A stretch of 64,000 nucleotides of DNA from Acanthosepion pharaonis (taxonomy: Eukaryota > Mollusca > Cephalopoda > Sepiida > Sepiidae), in NCBI GenBank assembly GCA_903632075.3, contig CAHIKZ030002090.1, positions 3,571,001 to 3,635,000 of the forward strand, given 5' to 3'. The notes under the pieces were generated by a model. The model did no database searches, had not been told where the DNA came from, and saw nothing but the letters and a program-made list of their open reading frames with translations. Below are positions 42,770-53,954 of this stretch, piece by piece. The position numbers and the translations under genes are program-made. Numbering within the stretch: position 1 is the stretch's first letter; each line of letters starts with the position of its first letter.

Positions 42770-43495
42770 CGGAAAAAGAGGAGAACATGACTAAGGACTG
42801 TGTGTACACCATCCCGTGCAGCTGTGATAAGAAATATAAAGGAGAAACAGGCTAGCCTCTTAAGGTAAGACTGCAAGAACATCGTAAAGTCGTAACACGA
42901 AGAGAAATAGAAAAATCAGGCATACCCGAACACGTATGGAGGGAAAATGAAGATCAGTGCCCTCTCTGGGATGAAATTGAAATAATAGACAGAGAACATC
43001 ACTGGAAAATACGAAAACTTAAGAAATCAGTACATATGCTAAGCCACACAAATCTCCTAAGCCGACGAAGTATAGAAATGTATACAGTATGAGAACAAGT
43101 AATACGGAGTGCTATAGAAAAGCAATAACAACAAAATTGTAATATGAGCTCTGGTAAAAAATGTAAAAATGTAAAAATATAAATCCCAAAGATGCATACA
43201 TTAATGTCCTCTAAGACACATGGCCCAGTGGATAAAAGCGTTGACTTGACTAAAAGAGTTGTGAGTTCAATACGCGGAGAGTTGAGTTAAATGGAGATAA
43301 CTGAGACGCCCGGAAGAGGCATGACACGTGGAACTAGAACAATCTACACCAGTCTACCCCGGTAGGCGAAACAAAGGGATTAATTCAAAATTCGAATCAC
43401 CTGTAGAAGGCCGGAGCGTACAACGGCCGAAACGTCGTGAACATAACAATAAAGATGAGGACAACAGTCCGAACAGTGTAAATAAGAAATTCACT
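42770..43495 (+). pseudogene. Penelope-like element: GIY-YIG domain, tRNA-like module and tail
   Basis: A nearly intact GIY-YIG endonuclease end: TKDCVYTIPCSCDKKYKGET, PLKVRLQEHRKVVTRREIEK, SGIPEHVWRENEDQCPLWDE, IEIIDREHHWKIRKLKKSVH, MLSHTNLLSRRSIEMYTV (42,788-43,090), with one stop after GETG. The CxC motif, the YKGETG (YIG-like) motif and the Arg are kept. Downstream: tRNA-like module (ACATGGCCCAGTGGATAAAA, GTTGTGAGTTCAATACGC) at 43,208-43,280, then tail hairpins with GGCCGGAGCGTACAACGGCC, GAAACGTCGTGA and GATGAGGACAACAGTCCGAA (43,405-43,490). RT is missing. The 3' end directly abuts a gypsy integrase fragment. Confidence 0.88.
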
Positions 43496-46400
43496 GTCAC
43501 TGAAATTTTGGATTTTTCCACCAATAAATTTCCGGATATTTAATGTAATTACCAACTACCACAAGATAATGTGATCCATTCATAGAACCTGCAAAATCTA
43601 TATGCACTCTTGACCACGACGTGTCTATCCTTGGCCAAGGTGATAGGTAGTTTTGCTGCTAGAGCACAATCTTTGCAAGCTTTCATTATTTTTTTCAATA
43701 TTTTGGTCCATTCTGGTCCAATATACAAAGCTTTTAACCAGAGATTTAATTCTTGAAATATCAGGATATGCGCTATGAAAATCCTTCAATATTCACTTCT
43801 GTAACAAACTAGGTATTATACCCATTTGTTTAAACATTACTACACAGTAGCATAGCTTTAAGCGTTTAAGACTGGATTTCGTTCTTTCTTACTTTCAATT
43901 GCTTTTTTATTTTGCGCAATAAAGACATCATTTTCCGCTTTTTCTTTTATTTCTTCCAGGGTTACTGGTAACTCTCCTACTACGTCGCACAATTTTTTTT
44001 TTATATTTCCATTTTACTTTTTAATGCTGCAGTAACCGTGTCCTCAAATGGCTCCGAAGTTTTTAGTTATTAATCTTGATAATCTATTTGCATGTCGTAA
44101 TTTTGGGTACTCCGTCGTAAAAGCATAGATTAATAAGATGTTATCCTAGTATTGCAGTCTATTAGCTCTATGCGTAGGTATTACTTTCTTTGAGCCATAT
44201 ATTGTTAACAGAGTCTGTATCAAGTTTGCAACCTAAAATTTCTTCCATGAATACATTTATGAAATTTCTTCACAGCAAATATAATTGCTGGATGCTCTTT
44301 TTCTATTTGGCTATAATTTTTCTCTGCTGGTAAAAGCAAGCGTGAAATATGAACGAAGGCTTTCATTTTACCATCGTATTTGTATAAAATCATCGCTCTA
44401 ATACCATACTCACTAGCATCTGACGCCACTATAATTTCTGCTTTTGAATCGTAGTGTGCTAATGATAAATCTGACGTAAATCCTTAAACGCCTTTTGACA
44501 ATTATCATTCCTGTTCTACTTTACTTCTTTTTTTAAGCAGATTGTTGAATGGAGCTTTCAAATTATGAATATTATAAACATATATTTGATAGTAATTAGT
44601 CAATTTTGGAAAAGCTTGTAATGTAGTCACGTTAGTTGGTGGAGGCATATTTTTAATTGCACTTGCCCTCGATATGCTTGACGACCCTTCTTATTCGACC
44701 AATTTTTGGCAAAAACAATTCGCATTTTCCTCACTAAATTTAAATACGTATTCTCTTAGTTTTTCCAGAATTGTTTTCACATGCCTATCATGTTTTTCTT
44801 TAGATACACTTTTTATCAAAATGTCGACCATATACGACACTGCGAAATCGCAATCCGTTAGCATAGTAGCTATAGCTTGTTGAAAAATAGCTGGTGCCAA
44901 CTTTATACTAAATAGAAGTCGGTTAAACTTATATATAATCATCTATGCGTAATTATGGTCGTTAATTCTGAATATTCATTTTCAATCTGAATTTGTAAAT
45001 ACGCTTCAGAAAGATCCAGTTTTGAAAACATTTTTTCGCTGTTTAACTTCGAAAAAATTTCCTCTGGACTTGGTAATGGGTAGTTATGTGTTTCTAAACA
45101 ATTGTTTAATCCTGTCGAGAAATCCGTGTAAACACGAATTTAATTATTTTTTTCTTTACATAAACCGCAGGTGCAGCCCATTTTAAATGGTTAATTTTTT
45201 TTTATTACACCAATTCTTTCGAGTCTGTGGAACTCTTCGTTGACTTGTTCCTATACAGTGAATGGTACGCTCCGTTTCAGCTTAAATACTGGCGTTGAAC
45301 CTTCTTTTACTTGAAAATTCGCCTTGAAATTTGAACACCGATCCAGTTGATTTGACAAAACATCTGGAAAACATTTTTAAAATTATTCCTTAAGATTTTT
45401 GTTCGGATTTTTTAAATTGGTCACTTATCCACTTACGTTTTAACAATAAATGTTTATCGGCAAATCACGAAGTTGAAATAGTTCCGTCCAGTCAGTACCG
45501 AATAAATTCTTTAATAAATTTTTAATATATAAACTTTAGTTTTTACATGCTTATTACAGAATGAGACATTACAAGTCATTTCTAAAAAAAAGTTTTCCAA
45601 TTTCCTTCTATGTGGTTTCACTGATTAATGAAATATCACTAGCAGTGTCCAAGAGAATTTTCCCACGCACATTATTTATTTTTACATTCACAAATTTCCT
45701 TTTGTTTTCTGTGAGCATTTTCCCGTCACAATGCTGTGTATAAATTTCTTTCTGTGAGAATTTTTTCTTGGATTGGTTTTGCAGTGTAACTTTATATGCC
45801 CTCGTTTACTACACTTGTAAAATTCTGCATTTTTAAATGGATACTATTTTTCAAGATGTAATTTACCACATCTGAAACAAAGATTTATTCTTCTTTTATA
45901 CATTTTTCCTTTGCTTTTACCAAGTGATATCATTTTATTCTGAATTTCTTCAGCATCGCGTTTCAGACAATTTTCTAACAATAACTCAATATATCTTGCA
46001 GTCGAATAATACTATTTTGTTTAATTTTCGTTAAAATTTTTACTCGTATTGCAGCATCTTTTTTACTTTTTAAAACTTGAGCAAAAAATTCCCCTTTGAA
46101 CATATCTGGGTTCATTTCCTTTATTCTGAACCTTTTCACGTTCTTTGTTGACGATACCAGCATACGTTAGAAAATCTTCGTTCTTTTTTTTTTTTTTTTT
46201 TTGGTTACAACCACCTACAACGAGCATTAACCAGAGAGCTCTTGTCATTAAAGATTTTCGTTAGAATGTATATCGTGTCTTCAAATCCGATTTTAACTGT
46301 TTTTTTCTCTCTCGATAATATGTAGTTGTAGTAATTTCATACTCTATCGGAGCTATTTTCCTCAACAACAATCTTGTTTTTCTCTCATCTTCCCTGCCGC

Positions 46401-46931
46401 CGCATTCCTGACTCAATATTTCATATCTACGAAAATACGCAGGAAAAGTCAGTCCCTAATCAGAATTGTGTACACATTCTGATATGGTGTCCTAGATAAA
46501 GTAAGAGATGTTGAAGAATTTTTTTTCTTCAGAATTATATCCAACAACTCTTGTTGCTGTTTTGTTGTAGTTCTAGCAACTGTTGATTTTTTTATTGTTG
46601 CTGTTGAATTTCAACTAACATAGCCAAAATTTGCTCCATATTCGCAAGAATATTTTTTTTTCATACACTCAAAAGAAAAAAAATTCTGCTACACAACAAG
46701 AGAAAAAATTAAACCAACCAAAATTCTTGTCGTCATCCGTATAAATTTTCCCGGAGCTACAAGCATATTTTTCCGTAATTGTTCGCTCAATATATGTTAC
46801 CAAAATCCTTATAACTTCATTTACAACTGATATGAGTTCCTGAATCCTCGTTCAAGTTATAATTGGTAAGAGTTTCGAATACTCGTCACAACGGATATAA
46901 ACCGTCTGAGTTTCGAATCCCTAGTCGCCAC
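43496..46931 (-). pseudogene. Ty3/gypsy LTR retrotransposon, gag-pol relic
   Basis: Minus strand, 5' to 3'. Primer-binding-type site just inside the LTR (TGGCGACTAGGGA, 46,918-46,931); Gag start MEQILAMLVEIQQQQ (about 46,590-46,640); capsid text near 46,100; a zinc knuckle CSKRGHIKLHC (about 45,790, one Cys lost); protease GKILLDTASDISLI (about 45,640); RT text ending FSIKLAPAIFQQAIATMLTD, SYMVDILIKS (44,691-44,942); RNase H SDASEYGIRAMI and YSQIEKEHPAIIFAVKKFHK (44,220-44,429); and the start of the integrase core VHIDFAGSMNGSHYLVVVGN (about 43,540-43,630). In the RT the usual YxDD reads YMVD, losing one catalytic Asp. Many stops. The 3' part and 3' LTR are gone, cut where the PLE tail begins. 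Confidence 0.88.
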
Positions 46932-47316
46932 TGTTATAACGCGCTTTCTAGCGCTTATAATATCAGTAATGTTTCGGCAAATTACCGTGATGCTTCTATG
47001 AGTTAGTCTGAAGATTGACTGCAAACGCCTTCTGGTATTTACTCCCCACCCCAGGGCGGGATGTGGCACAAGGCCGGTTTTTACGTGGGGCAAATCCGAG
47101 TCCATAGGTTCGGGCAAAAATTCCCCGTAGACCCCTCATACACGGGATTGGGTTTGTCTACCCCCAGAGTCGAGACTGCCAAAGACAGAGAATTCGACAA
47201 GCCTGTTGTGAGCCTGACTCGAAACGGCTTCTCCTTCTTACCTCTAACCTGGAGCTCTTTATTTATAGTTATGAACTATATATAGTTACCGGGGGTGTAC
47301 TATTTACTCCACAACA
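46932..47316 (-). repeat. 5' LTR of the Ty3/gypsy element
   Basis: Minus strand starts TGTTGTGGAGTAAATAGT at 47,316 and ends GCGCGTTATAACA at 46,932; 385 bp. Homologous to the solo LTR at 15,200-15,514. The longer length comes mainly from an additional CAGGTTAGAGGTAAGAAGGA / TCGAGTCAGGCTCAC region. Directly followed by the primer-binding-type site. Confidence 0.88.
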
Positions 47317-47460
47317 CCACTACTGTAGCACGAGGATTAACAAATACATCTCGCGGAACAGTTTGCTTGGCAAGTGAGATCTGCCAACACACCGTGCTGT
47401 TATTGTGGCCTTACCTCAAACTAAGGGTCTACCAGGTTGAAGTTATAGTTACATTGTCGT
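47317..47460. other. flank of the LTR, unassigned
   Basis: No features. Confidence 0.5.
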
Positions 47461-47600
47461 ATCAGTAATTCTTCTTTATGTGCCGTATCTTTTAATGGCT
47501 CTCCACAGCCTCCCTTCTTTTATCTCTCTAAATAACGTTTGTTCCCTTATCGTTTCTCTCAGTCCCTTCTCTGTCACCCATTTGCATAAACCTGTTAGCA
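47460..47600 (-). mobile_element. RTE LINE C-terminal scrap
   Basis: Minus-strand text LTGLCKWVTEKGLRETIREQ, TLFREIKEGRLWRAIKRYGT (47,476-47,600), the family's C-terminus (compare LCEWMVKRGMRRVAKRQT at 22.8 kb). Confidence 0.85.
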
Positions 47601-47659
47601 AAAATAGTAGTACTCGGAGTTTATTTAAAATTTTAAATATTTTTAATATTTTACATATA

Positions 47660-47975
47660 AAAAAATGTTGAAAATAAAAAAAGAAAGAGAAAATGAAAAG
47701 AGAAAACAGATAAGCAAGAAAAGAATGAAAAGAAAAAGAAAAGTAAAGAACTGAAAAGATAGAAAAAAAATTAGGCAAATGAATTCATAAAAATGACGGA
47801 GAAGTAACTGAAAAAGGAGAGTAAGGAGGAGCGAGTATAGAGGAGTGAGTAAGGAGAAGACAATAATGAAGATGCGAGACAAGAAATAGAAACGAATGAA
47901 CAGTAAATATAGTAAGAAAATAAAATCGGAATAACTAAATAGAAAGAAAAGCCGGCAAACATGAAAATTCGTGCC
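47660..47975. repeat. purine-rich stretch
   Basis: AAAGAGAAAATGAAAAG-type sequence. Minus-strand frames rich in Phe, Ser and Leu are compositional and not membrane proteins. Confidence 0.6.
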
Positions 47976-47980
47976 CACAA

Positions 47981-48645
47981 TAAAAACGGAATGTCAAAAA
48001 GTTGGTTTTTCCCTTGTTACCGCTATTATTTTAACTACCTTCACTCCTCGGTAATTTCTATTGTTTTAAATATCGATAATCAGAACTGTAATAAAACCTA
48101 AACTTATAAAAGTGAATTTATACATTTTCTTTGTTCTTGAGAATTGAGAACAAAAATAATAATAATAAAAAAATAATAAACACTATTAGATTGTTAATTT
48201 TCATTATTTATTTACTAGATTGTTTATTGGAATGACTGGCCAAACATTGTCTCATTGCCAGTTGATTCGAACTTTATAAAATGGTAAATGATAGGGATTT
48301 CCTTATAACAGGCACACATATTTTAATAATTTAGTAAATGTTTATAAATTTATGAATAAATAATTGTTTTCAAATTTATTTCTTCATAAATTGGTAAATG
48401 ATGAATATTGCATTGTATTAGTTATTTAGCTTTTAGAAGGTTCTAATAAATAAGGAATGATTAATTTTTTTGTTTTAAATTCTCAAGAACAAAAAAAATG
48501 TATAAATTCCCTTTCATCATATGTTTAAGTTTTATTACAAAACTAATAATCGTTTATTAAAATAATAACCATTGACGAAGAGTGAAGATAGTTAAAATAA
48601 TTGTATTGTCAATGGAAAAAGCGTCATTTGGACACGCCGTTTTTT
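47981..48645. mobile_element. long terminal-inverted-repeat element, arms about 155 bp
   Basis: Left arm: AAAACGGAATGTC, GTTGGTTTTTCCCTTGTTAC, ATTATTTTAACTACCTTCAC, TGTAATAAAACCTAAAC, GAATTTATACATTTTCTTTG, TTCTTGAGAATT. The right arm (48,478-48,645) has the reverse complement of each in order (for example ATTATTTTAACTATCTTCAC on its minus strand). The AT-rich core of about 310 bp has no frame. Non-autonomous; superfamily unknown, because no target duplication is clear. Confidence 0.8.
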
Positions 48646-48839
48646 GCCGAAAAGGCAGAGAAAAAAGGCTTAAAAAATTGAACGAAAGAAGGAATGAACG
48701 GATAAAGAAAGTTAGGTAACTCATGACTGTGTTTAAAACGACCCCCCCCAAAGACAATACAAACCTCATGCAAAAGGAAAAGAAGGCGGCAGACAACTGA
48801 TTAGCATGGAAAAATGTTCAAAAATGAATCTCCCAAACT

Positions 48840-49640
48840 GCGATAAGAAGAAAAAAAACACAGAAGAGAGTATAGAACACGACACAAAAAGCTAAAGGAA
48901 CAAATGCAGGCAGGCTAAAAAGGAATGAATCAACGAAGAATGTGCAGTAATAGAAAGAATGCGTATCACAGATAAAAAGCAGATTTGCATAAAAATAAAA
49001 AAACTAAAAGGACAAAAGACATTCTTATCAACAGGATCCATAAAATCCCAGGTACGATATTAGAAAAAATACTTCGGAAATGGAACGAATATATCAGAGA
49101 ACTTTTCCACGACAAAAGAGAACAATCGACAATACACAAAAATATCGACAGACAGGAAATAATAAAAACAGAAGTAGAGGCTGCATTGGCAAAAGTGAAC
49201 AGAAACAAATCGGCAGGGGCAGACAGAATTGTAATAGAGATGTTGACAGCTTTAAATGATTTCGATATAGACAATATCACATACATAATTATTAAAATCT
49301 ACAACAGTGGGGATATATCGGAATACCGAAGTAGATCAGTTTTCATAACAGTGCCTAAGAAATCAGGCGCAAACGGACAATCAGCTCAACGAGCCACATA
49401 ACAAAACTCATCATCCGAATTCTGATGAATACAGCGCGCAGTAGAATCAGACTGGAAATAAGACAAGAACAGTGCGGGTTCGTCAAAGACAACGGGACAA
49501 GGAACGCGATATTTATGCTTAGAATTCTTGTCAGAAAGAGCAATACAAATGCAGAGTATTAAGAGACAGAAAAACTTCGTTCGAAACAAAGAAAAAAATA
49601 CTGAAATGTTACGTGATGTCAGTCCTCCTATACGGCAGTG
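48840..49640 (+). pseudogene. RTE-type LINE, pre-RT and N-terminal RT region
   Basis: Plus-strand text ECAVIERMRITDKKQICIKI, KKLKGQKT, then in the open frame 48,985-49,401 KILRKWNEYIRELFHDKREQ, TEVEAALAKVNRNKSAGADR, IVIEMLTALNDFDIDNITYI, YNSGDISEYRSRSVFITVPK. After frameshifts come LIIRILMNTARSRIRLEIRQ, EQCGFVKDNGTRNAIFMLRI and LSERAIQMQ. These are fingers and motif 1-2 of an RTE-like RT; the catalytic YADD part is lost. It jumps to the NFVRNKEKNTEMLR..SVLLYGSVYWTI block at 49,570-49,640, an internal deletion. Same family as 13.8 and 19.3 kb. Confidence 0.88.
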
Positions 49641-49649
49641 TATACTGGA

Positions 49650-49765
49650 CAATCGGAGAGTCGAGTTCGAATTCCTGTCGTGTTAGCTACATTCATTTAC
49701 GCACAAATGTCCCTGGGAAATATATTAAACAAACTCTTCTTTCCACCCCAGCTATGGTTTCACTA
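49650..49765 (+). mobile_element. 5S/tRNA SINE body fragment
   Basis: B-box-like GTCGAGTTCGAATTCCTG, then TAGCTACATTCATTTACGCA, CCTGGGAAATATATTAAAC, CCCCAGCTATGG, colinear with 39,660-39,765. Head missing. It sits at the end of the RTE fragment. Confidence 0.7.
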
Positions 49766-50395
49766 GCAGGAGAGGCTGGGTTCTATAGCCTTGGTTGGCA
49801 ACCAGCTTACCGCATAAAGAAACGGCAACCTACTTCGGGGAAAATCTTGTATTCGCACGTCGAGAGCACCTTTCTCGACTGCGAAAAACACTGGTGTCAT
49901 AAAGCTATCTCAATCCCAGATCCACGCCGACTATTGGCTAATACCTGGCTAGTACTGTTCATATGCCAATAGTCAGCGCCACCTACTCTAAGTAAAATGT
50001 CTTCTCTCTATAGTCTATTGTGGAAGAAGATGCTACTCTTGGTGCTTACAGCACCACATGCAACCAACTCGGAGTCTTTTGTCGGAGTGATCCAATTCTC
50101 TATTATAAATCTTCTGCCTAGACAGTCATCAACCGAAAGAGACGTGATCGCCTGAGCCTGTATCACGTATGGCACTTAACTGATTAACTGGTATACCCGT
50201 ATCAGAGTGGGTGTTATGATGGGTAATCAAGGGCATTGTATATTTATACCCCAGCTCTTATTTGTTGGCATGCTGCTCTCTCAAATAATAATAAGTATTT
50301 ATTTTACACAAGACATATTGATTTTGAACATAATCTAATCCCTTGAAACGCGCTTAATAAACTGGTGAATATTTCATCATTATACATTGATACGT
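49766..50395. other. unassigned
   Basis: Moderate GC content. The plus frame to 49,972 starts inside the LINE/SINE junction and is not credible as a gene. Confidence 0.5.
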
Positions 50396-50400
50396 CCTTG

Positions 50401-50448
50401 GGGGGGGAGAGAGAAAAGAAAGAGAGAGACAGAAAAAGAAAGAGAGAG

Positions 50449-50495
<47 letters not shown>
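50401..50495. repeat. (GA)n-rich tract
   Basis: GGGGGGGG then GAGAGAAAAGAAAG words and about 15 GA units. Confidence 0.95.
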
Positions 50496-50498
<3 letters not shown>

Positions 50499-50529
50499 GG
50501 GTATATTGAAGAAAGGAAACCAAAGAGAA

Positions 50530-50640
50530 AAGTTCTGGTAATGGTAATGAGGAAACATTCGCCATTCATTGGCCGAGCAGCCAGTGACGCTATCGGTTGA
50601 AATTCTTCCTTCATAACCATTCGTTTGAAGTGGTGTAGAA
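50530..50640. repeat. repeat family D, longest copy
   Basis: GAGGAAACATTCGCCATTCA, TTGGCCGAGCAGCCAGTGAC, TATCGGTTGAAATTC. Matches 6,010-6,085 (TTGATCTAGCAGCCAG, TCTATTGAAATT) and 2,588-2,640. Unclassified. Confidence 0.6.
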
Positions 50641-50829
50641 CACTAGCATCATGGTTCTGTCATTAGGGTGTCTTTAAGTTACATGTGCTATCCATTTTAG
50701 TTGTTACCGCTGTTGAAAGTCCTCAGGTAATGTGACTTCTGTTATTTACAAGTCCACAACTTTTGAAGATGGATTGTTCTTGCTGAGAGCTACATGTTCT
50801 ATTCACTCAAGCCAATGATCAGAGAAAGA

Positions 50830-51010
50830 GGATGTATACAGTTGATAGTTTAGATATTTCTTTGTTCGTGAATCTGTAGCACCAGTTCACGATGAACGAA
50901 GAAGAATGGTCCCCGCTAAGACCCACATTTCAATATGTATATCGGCGCAATCTTTTGAATTAATTTTATCCGTGACGATCATCCATAATAATTCGCTCGA
51001 AGCCAAATAA
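50830..51010 (-). mobile_element. LINE family A fragment with a 64-bp insertion
   Basis: Plus-strand CAGTTGATAGTTTAGATATT, TGTAGCACCAGTTCACGA and CGCTAAGACC, then (after 64 foreign bases at 50,927-50,990) ATTCGCTCGAAG. The continuous version at 6,975-7,050 reads GCGCCACTCGACGAG, CGCTAAGACCTTCATTCGCT. The inserted 64 bp are identical to 53,343-53,406. Confidence 0.7.
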
Positions 51011-51117
51011 AAAAAAGCGAGAAAACTGGAAAAGGCGAGAAAGAATTAAGGGAAGGACAATAAAAGAAAAAAAAGACAACTTCTGTCTGAATTTCAGGGA
51101 TAAAGAGTTATTATTAT

Positions 51118-51640
51118 TTACACTATTTCTATTCGGACTATTGTCCTCACCTTAGTTGTTTTTATCACAACGTTACGGCCATTTGGGCTCCCGGTCTTCC
51201 TTGACGACCTGGATAACCTACGGGAATTCTGAACTGGACTCTTTATTTAATGTATGGGGGTAGACTGTTTTCGTTACACTGCTCATGTCTAGTGATATCT
51301 AGGTGTCCTACGAGACAATGGCCTAGTGGATTAAAGCGTTGGTTTGGGAATTTGTTGACATAGTAATTGTGAGTTCAATCCCTGGATCGGAAAGTGTGTA
51401 CTTGCACTCATTGGAAACGGGCGAGCAATAACTAAACACTAGTAAATAAATATAAGAACAAGAAGATATCCCAAGAGATGAGCAGTGGAACGAGAACTGT
51501 CTAATCCTGTAGAATTCAGAATTCCCTGTATGCTACTCAGATTGATATGCAACTGAGGAAGGCCGGGGGGAACAACGGCCGAAACGTTGTGACAACAACA
51601 AAAAATGAGGGCAATAACCCGAATTTAGATATAGAAGGTT
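51118..51640 (+). mobile_element. PLE-ended tRNA-like element, complete unit
   Basis: Inverted PLE tail at 51,118-51,190 (minus strand: GTGAGGACAATAGTCCGAAT, GGCCGTAACGTTGTGATAAA). Then spacer text and a tRNA-like module with good boxes: ACAATGGCCTAGTGGATTAA at 51,323 and AATTGTGAGTTCAATCCCTG at 51,366. Finally a direct tail at 51,550-51,630 (CTGAGGAAGGCCGGGGGGAA, CAACGGCCGAAACGTTGTGA, ATGAGGGCAATAACCCGAAT). About 520 bp, noncoding. In the direct tail, CTGAGGA, the GGCCG/CGGCC stem and GAAAC are all present as in a hammerhead, but the cleavage triplet is not. Confidence 0.78.
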
Positions 51641-51682
51641 GGGGGGAATAGAGTAAAACATTTGTATAGAGTGCAGGTGCAG

Positions 51683-51689
<7 letters not shown>

Positions 51690-51741
<52 letters not shown>
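51690..51741. repeat. (GT)n microsatellite
   Basis: About 25 GT units. Confidence 0.97.
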
Positions 51742-51742
<1 letters not shown>

Positions 51743-51744
51743 TA

Positions 51745-52435
51745 TGTGTGTGTGTGAAAGAGAAAGAGAGAAAGAGAGGTGGGGAAGAGGAAACAGAACC
51801 AAAGATGATGGTGTTAACAAGTGTTTTAAATGTCCGCCATGATGATAATGGCTGGCAGATATTCTATTCTGTTCACCTTACGTCATTCCTTGGTGGAAGC
51901 ATTTCGTTCAATGGCAACGCGAGGGAAACGCTAAGCTCGAAAAGTCTTTCCTCTCACGCATATCGATTCACTCACGATAATCGATCAAGAGCCAAATATG
52001 AAAAGGAATAACGGATTGAATAGAAATCAAAAGAAGATTATTTTGGGATAGATATTAAAGGATGGAGACAGATCGATCGATCGGTCGATCGCTAGATAGA
52101 TAGATGCCGGGATTACGAGCCGTATGATCCATAGTAATTAAAATGATCAGATTGAAATAGATCATTAGATCGTTCAGTACTTGCCGATAGCGAGATAAAT
52201 AAGTATATCATTCATTTTTCATTATTTTACATAGTGGTGCTTCAGCTGGCACATCAGTTGGAAGTTCTTCAGAAATGGAAGTTGAAGTCGAGTAAAAGAT
52301 CCGGTTTTAAATATTTAATTTCATAACAATTACTTCAAATTGGCCTGCATATTGTTTTCTTGAAATATGCAAATGTGATTACTGATGAAAACTACGATAT
52401 ACAGACTGCTTGCATCTCGATCTAGTATTTTAGTT
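51745..52435. other. unassigned; frame at 51,810-52,008
   Basis: Between microsatellites. The plus frame after 51,805 (MVLTSVLNVRHDDNGWQIFY ... AKYEKE) is open but has no recognised domain and starts next to a purine run, so I leave it as noncoding. Confidence 0.45.
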
Positions 52436-52440
52436 TATTC

Positions 52441-52498
52441 CTTCCTTCCTTCCTTCCTTCCTTCCTTCCTTCCTTCCTTCCTTCCTTCCTTCCTTCCT
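52441..52498. repeat. (TTCC)n microsatellite
   Basis: About 14 units. Confidence 0.97.
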
Positions 52499-52587
52499 AT
52501 CGATCTATCTCTCTAGCTAGCTTGCTATCTAGCCCTACTTATCCTTCTTCATGTGTTCATATCTATCTAGTCTGCTCATATTCCTTT

Positions 52588-53290
<703 letters not shown>

Positions 53291-53342
53291 CCCTGATTGT
53301 TGTATGGAAGTAATCGCGTCATAAAAATGGATATATTGATCA

Positions 53343-53406
53343 ATTTCAATATGTATATCGGCGCAATCTTTTGAATTAATTTTATCCGTGACGATCATCC
53401 ATAATA
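53343..53406. repeat. 64-bp segment also found at 50,927-50,990
   Basis: Exact identity over 64 bases (ATTTCAATATGTATATCGGC ... GATCATCCATAATA). The flanks are unrelated. Confidence 0.92.
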
Positions 53407-53539
53407 TTTGACTTAGTTTCTCTCTGTTTTTAATACTTGATATCCAATAGAAATTATGTCCACCCGTTTCACTCGATCTCTTTAGACTATGTACCTGCTT
53501 GGCTTGACTTCCCCTTCCCATTGCCACCCTTTCGCTAGC

Positions 53540-53945
53540 GTCATTTTCGTCAGTTCAAAAGTTATCTAAGTGTTGATAAAAGGATCGCCTAGTAGGGCAC
53601 CGAAACCGGAAACAGTGGCTGTTGTTTCACACTGAGCAGACTGTTGAGACGCAGTAGATTACTGGAGTAGGAACATATACAGGCCGTGTCGAGGACCTCG
53701 TATCGACTTTCGCTTGGATTACGTATATCGCATATCGGTTCTCGTAAGTCGGCGAGCGACGGTATCTCATGGCAAGGACGTATACACGGGGATTTGCGAT
53801 CAGAACTTTCGTTAGATCACAAGTTCAAGTGCAAGCGGGCGTTGTGGAATCGTAAAGTAGGTGGGTTCGTGACATGATCTGTGACGTGTGAGGCTCGTAC
53901 GTGTTAATGTCGTTCGTTCGCACTGGCGATCGTAATTTTAAGCAT
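53540..53945. other. CpG-rich block of unknown role
   Basis: By my count 33 CpG dinucleotides in 53,581-53,940, far more than anywhere else in the window. There is an open plus frame without ATG at 53,686-53,877. It could be a promoter or first exon, an untranslated leader of a retroelement, or a recently inserted unmethylated sequence. Confidence 0.5.
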
Positions 53946-53954
53946 TTTTTATTT

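Noticed and set aside
42306..42794. 162-codon frame as a host gene
   Set aside because: Its middle is a minisatellite, its end is PLE text, and the upstream part has no signature.
47643..47980. Minus-strand Phe/Leu/Ser-rich frame resembling a membrane protein
   Set aside because: Hydrophobicity comes from a purine-rich plus strand; no start context and no family resemblance.
49613..49972. 119-codon plus frame
   Set aside because: Starts inside a LINE fragment and crosses a SINE body; a chance frame.
51315..51385. Functional tRNA gene
   Set aside because: Boxes A and B are present, but an acceptor stem and a proper anticodon arm cannot be formed; the same module repeats within transposon tails.
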